Source: VFMC01 sp046331225
GTDB taxonomy: Bacteria > Actinomycetota > Acidimicrobiia > Acidimicrobiales > Ilumatobacteraceae
Reading direction: 5' to 3'
NCBI GenBank assembly: GCA_046331225.1
Contig: JAXLRF010000002.1
Location: 558,001-622,000 of the forward strand
DNA: 64,000 nt
In this document: in pieces, positions 58,210 through 64,000 of the stretch
How positions within the stretch are numbered: the first letter of the stretch is position 1
How the letters are laid out: every line of letters starts with the position of its first letter
Translations under genes and position numbers: made by a program
The notes under the pieces: generated by a model
Told to the model about the DNA's origin: nothing
Database searches by the model: none
The model's input: the letters and a program-made list of their open reading frames with translations, nothing else

Positions 58210-59886
58210 TCAGGCGGTGCGGAACCAGGCGGTGGTGTCGACGCCCACGCGGCCGTCGACGAGCGGCTCGCTCGACAGCAACAGGGTCCACCCCGCCGGC
58301 ACCTCGACCGGGTCGGCGCTCACGTTGGTGACGCAGCCGAAGCCCGGCTCGCGAGCGAACGCGAGTGCACCCTCGGGCACGTCGACCCACGCCATGTCGC
58401 CCTCACCGAGCGCCGATTCGGCGCGACGCAGCGCCAGACCGGCGCGATACAGCTCGAGCGTCGAGCCGGCCACCCCGTCCTGCGTGCTCGCCGCGTAGTC
58501 GGCGAACCAGGCCGGCTGCGGCAGCCACGGTGCGTCGGCCGGCGCGGTGCGCGAGAACCCGTAGTTGGTGGTCGAGTCGGTCGTCCACGGGATCGGCACA
58601 CGGCAGCCGTCGCGACCGCGATCGGTGCCGTTGCTGCGCTGCCACGTCGGGTCCTGCAGCGACTCCTCCGGCAGGTCCTCCACCTCGGGCAGACCCAGCT
58701 CCTCACCCTGGTACACGTAGCAGCTGCCGGGCAGGGCGAACATCAACAGCGCGGCGGCACGTGCGCGCCGCACGCCGAGCTCGATGTCGGCCTCGGCCGA
58801 CAGGTCGCGCAGGTGATGGCCACGCACGCCGCCACGCTGCGGGCGGGCGAAGCGCGACACGTGGCGCGCCACGTCGTGGTTCGACAGCACCCACGTGGCG
58901 GTCGCGCCGACGGCACGGTGCTCGTGCAGCGTGTCGTCGATGACGCCACGCAGGTGGTCGGCGATCCAGCGGCAACGCAGGAAGTCGAAGTTGAACGCAG
59001 TGTGCAGCTCGTCGGATCGCACGTAGCGCGCGGTGCGCGACGGGTCGGGCGTCCACGCCTCGGCGACGAAGATGCGCGGCGGGTCGTACTGGTCGGCGAC
59101 GGCGCGCCACTCGCGGTAGATCTCGTGCACCTCGTCGCGATCCCAGTGCGGGTGGTCGGTCTGGTGCACACCGGGGATCGGCTGCAGCCGGAACGGCAGG
59201 CGGTTCCATCCGCGTTCGCCGATGTCGGGCAGGCCCGCTTCCTTGATCAGCGAGTGCGCGACGTCGATGCGGAACCCGTCGGCGCCACGGTCGAACCAGA
59301 AGCGCAACGTGTCGATCATGTCGGCGTGCACGTCGGGGTGGTGCCAGTTGAGGTCGGGCTGCTCGGGCGCGAACAGGTGCAGGTACCACGGCCCGGGCGT
59401 GCCGTCGGCCTCGGTGATGCGGGTCCACGCCGGGCCGTGGAACGCGCTGCGCCAGTCGTTGGGAGCCAGCTCGCCGTGCTCACCCCGGCCCTCGCGGAAG
59501 ACGTAGCGGTCGCGCTCGGGCGAGCCGGGCCCTGCGGCCACTGCCTGCTGGAACCACTCGTGCTGGTCGCTCGTGTGGTTGGGCACGATGTCGAGCAACA
59601 CGCGCAGTCCTCGCTCGTGTGCGGCGGCGATCAACGCTTCGGCGTCGGCCAGCGTGCCGAAGCGCGGCTCGATCGCCCGGTAGTCGCTCACGTCGTAACC
59701 GGCGTCGGCGAACGGCGACGGGTACCACGGGTTGATCCAGATCGCGTCGACCCCGAGCTGCACCAGGTGGTCGAGCTCGGCCGCGAGGCCGGCGATGTCG
59801 CCCAGGCCGTCGCCGTCACCGTCGGCGAAGCTGCGGATGTACACCTGGTAGATGACGGCGCTGCGCCACCAGTCGTGATCGCTCAC
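58210..59886 (-). CDS. GH13 alpha-glucosidase (first paralogue)
   Basis: A 558-aa GH13 oligosaccharide hydrolase. DIVPNHTSDQHEWF, FRIDVAHSL (nucleophile Asp), FVAEAWTP (acid/base Glu) and LSNHDVARH (third Asp) are complete; the N-terminal WWRSAVIYQVYIRSFADGDGDGLGD is typical of alpha-glucosidases/oligo-1,6-glucosidases. It should cleave imported alpha-glucosides in the cytosol. The start is GTG 59886 after GAGGAGGA. It is 21 bp downstream of its paralogue and the last gene of the second LacI operon. Confidence 0.93.
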   Translation of the reverse strand: MSDHDWWRSAVIYQVYIRSFADGDGDGLGDIAGLAAELDHLVQLGVDAIWINPWYPSPFADAGYDVSDYRAIEPRFGTLADAEALIAAAHERGLRVLLDIVPNHTSDQHEWFQQAVAAGPGSPERDRYVFREGRGEHGELAPNDWRSAFHGPAWTRITEADGTPGPWYLHLFAPEQPDLNWHHPDVHADMIDTLRFWFDRGADGFRIDVAHSLIKEAGLPDIGERGWNRLPFRLQPIPGVHQTDHPHWDRDEVHEIYREWRAVADQYDPPRIFVAEAWTPDPSRTARYVRSDELHTAFNFDFLRCRWIADHLRGVIDDTLHEHRAVGATATWVLSNHDVARHVSRFARPQRGGVRGHHLRDLSAEADIELGVRRARAAALLMFALPGSCYVYQGEELGLPEVEDLPEESLQDPTWQRSNGTDRGRDGCRVPIPWTTDSTTNYGFSRTAPADAPWLPQPAWFADYAASTQDGVAGSTLELYRAGLALRRAESALGEGDMAWVDVPEGALAFAREPGFGCVTNVSADPVEVPAGWTLLLSSEPLVDGRVGVDTTAWFRTA

Positions 59887-59907
59887 GGGTCCTCCTCGTG
59901 TGTCGGG

Positions 59908-61662
59908 TCAGTGGCCGGCGGCGAGCGACAGCCAGCAGGCCGTGTTGCCGGGCAGGTGCATCGGGTCGTCGTGGTCGACGAGCGACGAGAGCACCAGCTC
60001 GCCCCCCGTGAAGCCGGGCAGTGCGTCGGCGAGCGAGACCACGTGCTCGCCCACGTTGACGGCCACCACCACGTCGCCGCGCCGGAACACGAGCAGATCG
60101 GGGTGGGTCGCGTCCCACCACTCGAGGCGTGCGTCGGGATCGAGCGCACCACGCCGCACCGCCATCAGCCGCCGGTAGAGCGCGAGCATCGACGAGGGGT
60201 CGTCGTCCTGGGCGTCGGCCGCGTAGGCACCCCACGTGTCGGGCTGCGGCAGCCACGGCGCCCCGGGGCCCTCGTGGCGTGTGCCCGAGAAACCGAACGA
60301 CGTGAGCGCATCGGTCGACCACGGCAGCGGCACGCGGCATCCGTCGCGACCGATCTCGCGGCCCTCGGTGCGGAAGAAGATCGGGTCCTGACGCACCGAG
60401 TCCGGCAGGTCGAGCACCTCGGGCAGCCCGAGCTCCTCGCCCTGGAACAGGTACAGCGAGCCCGGCAGCGCCGCCGCGAGCACGATCGCCGCGCGGGCCC
60501 GGCGAGTGCCGAGCGCGAGGTCGACCGGCGTGCCGGTGTACACGAGGTTGTTCTTGGTCCAGCTCGACAACTCGGTCGCGTCGGCTCGGCCGTAGCGGGT
60601 GACCGAGCGTTGGGTGTCGTGGTTGTTGATCGTCCACGTCAGCGGCGCGCCGGCGGCCGTGAGCGCCTCGTACACCGGCGCGATCGTGGCCCGCAGCGTG
60701 TCGACCCGCCACGGCGCGAGCATCAGGTCGAAGCAGAACGACTGGTGGAACTCCTGCGGGTTGACGTACTGCAGCAGGATGTCGGGCCGGTCGGGGGTGT
60801 AGGCCTCGCTCACGGTGACGAGCTCGCGGCCGGGGTGTTCGCGTTCGTAGCGCTCGAGCAGGCGCCGCCACGCACGCCAGTGGTCGTGCGCCGTCGGCCA
60901 GAACACCGTGTACGGATTGTGCGACCACACGTCGTTCTCGGCGGTGCCCTCCGGCACCGGCGGGGCGTCGGGCAGGTCGGGCGCCTTGCCCACCACCGCG
61001 ACCGCATCGACCCGGAACCCCTCGACGCCACGGTCGAACCAGAACGTCAACATCTCCTCGAACATCGCCGGCACGTCGGGGCACGACCAGTCGAAGTCGG
61101 GCTGCCACGGCGAGAACGTGTGCAGGTACCACTGGCCCTGCGTGCCGTCGGCCTCGGTCACCCGGGTCCACGTCGAGCCGCCGAACACCGACCGCCAGTT
61201 GTTGGGCGGCAGGTCGCCGTTCGGGCCCCGGCCGTCACGGAAGTAGAACCGGGCCCGCTCGGGGCTGCCGGGCGCGGCCGCGAGTGCGGCGCGGAACCAG
61301 CCGTGCTGCGAGCTGCAGTGGTTGGGCACCACGTCCATGAGCACGCGGATCGACCGGCGCTTCGCCTCGGCGACCAGTCGGTCGAACGTGGCGAGGTCGC
61401 CGTACATCGGCGCGATGTCGAAGTAGTCGGCGACGTCGTAGCCGTGGTCGAGCTGCGGCGACGGGTAGCACGGGGTGAGCCAGATCGCGTCGACGCCGAG
61501 ATCCTCGAGGTGGTCGAGGTGCTCGACGATGCCGGCCAGGTCGCCGACCCCGTCGCCGTCGGCGTCGGCGAAGCTGCGGACGTACACCTGGTAGACGACG
61601 GCGTCGCGCCACCAGGGCGCGGGCGAACCGTCGGCCAGGGATGCGGTGTCGGGCGCGCTCAT
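59908..61662 (-). CDS. GH13 alpha-glucosidase (second paralogue)
   Basis: A 584-aa GH13 enzyme, paralogous to the neighbouring gene: AVVYQVYVRSFADADGDGVGD, DVVPNHCSSQHGWF, FRVDAVAVV (nucleophile Asp), VSEAYTP (acid/base Glu) and INNHDTQRS (third Asp). The ATG at 61662 overlaps the LacI gene stop as ATGA, so regulator and enzyme are coupled. Differences in loops (for example Cys rather than Thr after PNH) suggest altered specificity from the first paralogue. A beta-sandwich C-terminal region follows the barrel. Confidence 0.93.
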   Translation of the reverse strand: MSAPDTASLADGSPAPWWRDAVVYQVYVRSFADADGDGVGDLAGIVEHLDHLEDLGVDAIWLTPCYPSPQLDHGYDVADYFDIAPMYGDLATFDRLVAEAKRRSIRVLMDVVPNHCSSQHGWFRAALAAAPGSPERARFYFRDGRGPNGDLPPNNWRSVFGGSTWTRVTEADGTQGQWYLHTFSPWQPDFDWSCPDVPAMFEEMLTFWFDRGVEGFRVDAVAVVGKAPDLPDAPPVPEGTAENDVWSHNPYTVFWPTAHDHWRAWRRLLERYEREHPGRELVTVSEAYTPDRPDILLQYVNPQEFHQSFCFDLMLAPWRVDTLRATIAPVYEALTAAGAPLTWTINNHDTQRSVTRYGRADATELSSWTKNNLVYTGTPVDLALGTRRARAAIVLAAALPGSLYLFQGEELGLPEVLDLPDSVRQDPIFFRTEGREIGRDGCRVPLPWSTDALTSFGFSGTRHEGPGAPWLPQPDTWGAYAADAQDDDPSSMLALYRRLMAVRRGALDPDARLEWWDATHPDLLVFRRGDVVVAVNVGEHVVSLADALPGFTGGELVLSSLVDHDDPMHLPGNTACWLSLAAGH

Positions 61663-62657
61663 CGCCGCGGACCGGTGGTGGCGCGGACGACCAACTCGAT
61701 CTGCAGCTGTTCGGCGAGCTGCGAGCGCTCGCCCGAGGCGATCGCCTCGAGGACGAGGTCGGCGCCGCGGCGGCCGGAGGCCTCGAGCGGCTGGCGGACG
61801 GTGGTGAGGTTCATGAGCGATGCCAGTTCGATGTCGTCGTACCCGACGACGGACACGTCGCCGGGGGCCCGCAGGCCGAGGGAGTCGAGCGCCTCGAGCA
61901 CGCCGACGGCTTGCACGTCGGAGGTCGCGACGATCGCAGTGGGCGGGTCGGGCAACGCCAGCAGCTCGAACGTGAGCTGCTTGGCGGTCGAGCGCAGGTG
62001 CGCGCCGTGGCGCACCAACTGCGGATCGACGGCGATGCCGGCCTCGGCGAGCACCTGCCGGTAGCCGTCCTCGCGCCGGGCGCTCGCCACGAACCCGAAC
62101 GGGTTGACCGGCGGCTCACCGACGAAGCCGATCCGGCGATGGCCGAGGTCGACGAGGTGCCGGGTGGCGATGCGGCCACCGAGCTCGTCGTCGATGCACA
62201 CGCTCGGCAACCCCGGCGACGCGGTGTCGACGAGCACGGTCGGGAACGACGCGGTGGCGAGTCGCTCGCCGTCGCGCGGGTCGAGCGGCACGGAGATCAC
62301 GATCAACCCGTCGAGCGCGTGTTGTGGAACTTCCAGGAGCCGTTCCTGCACCTGGTTGGGGGCGGCGACGTTGAACAGCACCACCTCGTAGCCGTGGGGC
62401 TGCAGGCGCGACACGATGCCGCGCAGCCGCTGGTACGCCGACGGCTCGTCGAAGTAGGTGACCAGCACGCCGATCAGCCGCGCCCTGCGAGGAGCATTGC
62501 TGCGCCGGCGTCGCGTGGGCGAGTAGCCGACCTCCTGCATCGAGCGCAGCACGCGCTCGCGCATCTCGGGGCTCACGTTCGGGCTGTCGTTGAGCACGCG
62601 CGAGACCGTGCCGATCCCCACCTTCGCGTGTGCTGCCACGGCTGCGAGCGTCGCCAT
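61659..62657 (-). CDS. LacI-family regulator, second
   Basis: A 332-aa repressor: HTH ATLAAVAAHAKVGIGTVSRVLNDSPNVSPEMRERVLRSMQEVGYSPTRRRR and a binding-fold sensor (IGVLVTYFDEPSAYQRLRGIVSRLQPHGYEVVLFN ... DVSVVGYDDIELASLMNLTTVRQPL). It heads the operon with the two GH13 genes and probably controls it. ATG 62657 is nine bases below -10 TAGAGT (62672-62667), inside a 26-bp inverted repeat at 62662-62687 that is a likely autoregulatory operator distinct from the TGCAAGCGCTTACA sites. Confidence 0.93.
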   Translation of the reverse strand: MATLAAVAAHAKVGIGTVSRVLNDSPNVSPEMRERVLRSMQEVGYSPTRRRRSNAPRRARLIGVLVTYFDEPSAYQRLRGIVSRLQPHGYEVVLFNVAAPNQVQERLLEVPQHALDGLIVISVPLDPRDGERLATASFPTVLVDTASPGLPSVCIDDELGGRIATRHLVDLGHRRIGFVGEPPVNPFGFVASARREDGYRQVLAEAGIAVDPQLVRHGAHLRSTAKQLTFELLALPDPPTAIVATSDVQAVGVLEALDSLGLRAPGDVSVVGYDDIELASLMNLTTVRQPLEASGRRGADLVLEAIASGERSQLAEQLQIELVVRATTGPRR

Positions 62658-62661
62658 CGGC

Positions 62662-62687
62662 GTGGAACTCTACCGGTCCAGTTCCAC
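62662..62687. promoter_or_regulatory. Candidate operator GTGGAACT-N10-AGTTCCAC over the second lacI promoter
   Basis: Eight-bp inverted arms (62662-62669 and 62680-62687) enclose the -10 TAGAGT. An extra half-site AGTTCC lies at about 62690-62695. Such symmetry over its own promoter is usual for LacI proteins, but the sequence differs from the other regulator's site. Confidence 0.6.
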
Positions 62688-62706
62688 CGAGTTCCGTGAG
62701 GTCCGG

Positions 62707-63711
62707 TCAGCCGGTCGGCGCCCAGACGTAGCGCACGTCCGGTGCCCGTTCCTCGTTGCCGCGCCCGTCGGTGGCCTCGGCCACGGTGAACCCGAACCGC
62801 TCGTAGAACCGGCGCGCCCGCGAGTTCACCTCGAACGTCCACAGCTGCAACCCGGCCGGGAACCGGTGCATCGCCCGCTCGAGCAGCCGCCGTCCGAGCC
62901 CCCGGCCGATCCACGCCGGATCGACGTACAACTGCTCGATCCACCCGGTGCCACGCGCACCCGGCTCGAGCACCAACAGCCCGACCGCGGTGCCGTCGAC
63001 CTCGGCGACGATGACCTCGGCATGACCGATCACCTCGTCCGCGAACCACGCCTTCACCTCGTTCGGCGCATGGATGCACGGCACCTCGGGCAACCCGAAC
63101 TCGCGCGACCGCAGGTACACGTGCGCCAGGTCGCCGGCGTCGTTGCTGCGCGCCGGGCGCAACGACGGCTCGCCCGGCTGCAACGCGCGCAACACGCCCT
63201 CGAGGCCCGGCTCGGCGATCGCGATCGCCCGGTGCCACGGGAACCACTGCACCTGCTGGCTCTCGCCCTCGGGCGGACGCGGCGGCACGGCCGGCGACTG
63301 CACGAGGTAGCGGAGGTCGAGATGGGTGTGACCGCGCGGCCCGGGGTGCACGTCGACGTGCACCAGCTGCGGCCCCTGCGGCCCGAACGACACGGGCAGC
63401 CCGGTCTCCTCGGCGGCCTCGCGCAGCGCGCCCTCCCACGGCGTCTCGCCCGGTTCGATGTGCCCACCCGGTTGCAGCCACAGCCCGAGTCGCTTGTGCT
63501 GGTGCAGCACCACACCCTTGCCGGGCGTCTCGGCGACGACGATCGCCGACCCCGTCACGTGCACCTTCGACGCGTGTTCGTCGAAGGGCCGCTCGAGGCC
63601 GTCGAGCTGCTGGACGAACGCGGCGATCGACGCACGTTCACGAGCGTCGACCGGCGTTCGGGCGGCCACGGCGTCGCGCACCGCGACGACGAGGTCCTCG
63701 TGGTTGCCCAT
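62707..63711 (-). CDS. NUDIX hydrolase-GNAT acetyltransferase fusion
   Basis: A 334-aa fusion. Residues about 50-185 are NUDIX: VVLHQHKRLGLWLQPGGHIEPGETPWEGALREAAEETGL (box at 82-105). Residues about 195-334 are a GNAT domain: SLRPARSNDAGDLAHVYLRS, AEVDGTAVGLLVLEPG, the acetyl-CoA loop YVDPAWIGRGLGRRLLERAM and NSRARRFYERFGF. The enzyme could hydrolyse a nucleotide-linked substrate and acetylate an amine. ATG 63711 is seven bases below -10 TAGCCT (63724-63719). It follows the LacI gene's upstream region. Confidence 0.9.
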   Translation of the reverse strand: MGNHEDLVVAVRDAVAARTPVDARERASIAAFVQQLDGLERPFDEHASKVHVTGSAIVVAETPGKGVVLHQHKRLGLWLQPGGHIEPGETPWEGALREAAEETGLPVSFGPQGPQLVHVDVHPGPRGHTHLDLRYLVQSPAVPPRPPEGESQQVQWFPWHRAIAIAEPGLEGVLRALQPGEPSLRPARSNDAGDLAHVYLRSREFGLPEVPCIHAPNEVKAWFADEVIGHAEVIVAEVDGTAVGLLVLEPGARGTGWIEQLYVDPAWIGRGLGRRLLERAMHRFPAGLQLWTFEVNSRARRFYERFGFTVAEATDGRGNEERAPDVRYVWAPTG

Positions 63712-63926
63712 GCGGGGGAGGCTAGTTCCGAACCATGACTCGGGTCGTGCTCGTGAGCTGGGCGCACACGCCTCGTGCGCCGGGTGCACGACAAGCCGAC
63801 GACTCACCAGACGTGGTTCGCAGCTCGGAAAATCTCCCTCTAGTTCGTCACCCCGTCGACCGATACCTCAACTGACCACGGCCGGGAAGGGACCTCGCGG
63901 CCGAATCAGAGGCGGAGACAACAGGG

Positions 63927-64000
63927 ATGGAACCAGACGCACAACTCGCACCTCGGGTGCTGCTCGCAGTGAACGACGCCCTGTTGCGTCGTGTCGCCGG
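63927..64000 (+). CDS. N-terminal fragment of an unidentified protein (cut by window edge)
   Basis: An open frame from ATG 63927 runs off the end: MEPDAQLAPRVLLAVNDALLRRVAG. A GGCGGAG site lies about 10 bases upstream. Only 24 codons are visible, so no family can be named. The 215-bp region 63712-63926 between the divergent genes holds no other gene I can support. Confidence 0.5.
   Translation, partial: MEPDAQLAPRVLLAVNDALLRRVA

Overview
The window is a very GC-rich (about 70%), gene-dense bacterial chromosome segment with frequent GTG starts and many 1-4 bp gene overlaps. An F420-type oxidoreductase, DUF3039, DUF4031 and SigE-type sigma factors, a TCGAAC-N4-GTTCGA LexA box, and many starts only 6-9 bp below a TANNNT -10 box all point to an actinobacterium. 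My best guess is class Acidimicrobiia (Ilumatobacter-like); this is inferred from gene content, not from a marker gene. I saw no rRNA, tRNA, CRISPR array, insertion sequence or prophage.

Layout. 1-12.5 kb: a minus-strand surface-polysaccharide operon of eleven genes, nearly all translationally coupled. It holds two GT4 transferases, an 841-aa GT2-WecG-STAS fusion, a Wzx-type flippase, an acyltransferase, two GT2 transferases, an ABC-2 exporter whose ATPase has a Wzt-like tail, a NodB deacetylase and a methyltransferase. 12.7-25.9 kb: housekeeping and accessory genes (class II aldolase, EamA transporter, rhodanese-MoeB protein, sirtuin, cupredoxin-like lipoprotein, glgC, glgA, leucyl aminopeptidase, cobalamin adenosyltransferase, MFS exporter, YceI protein, APH-fold kinase). 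25.9-41.6 kb: a heterodimeric ABC exporter and many short genes, including a probable selenocysteine form of ArsC, a RadC-like protein without its zinc ligands, a NUDIX hydrolase, phosphatidylcholine synthase, and an ECF sigma factor coupled to a membrane LCP protein. 41.7-48.5 kb: a DUF559 endonuclease-like gene flanked by a repeat, SOS-controlled dnaE2, a sigma factor coupled to a double VOC protein, and a PadR regulator. 48.7-62.7 kb: an alpha-glucoside/sucrose regulon (GH1 glucosidase, amylosucrase, LacI regulator, four-gene ABC importer, two GH13 alpha-glucosidases with a second LacI regulator). The window ends with a NUDIX-GNAT fusion and the start of an unidentified gene.

How the genes work together. 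Two identical TGCAAGCGCTTACA operators, one in the divergent amylosucrase/lacI promoter region and one on the importer promoter, tie uptake, amylosucrase, the GH1 enzyme and the regulator into one circuit. The two GH13 enzymes behind the second LacI regulator would hydrolyse the imported sugar. Amylosucrase glucan and GlgC/GlgA glycogen are two routes to stored alpha-glucan encoded about 30 kb apart.

The most notable finding is at 29887-30240. An ArsC homologue has an in-frame TGA exactly at the catalytic Cys12 position, keeps the three catalytic arginines at residues 60, 94 and 107, and carries a SECIS-like hairpin just after the UGA. It would be missed or called truncated by standard annotation.
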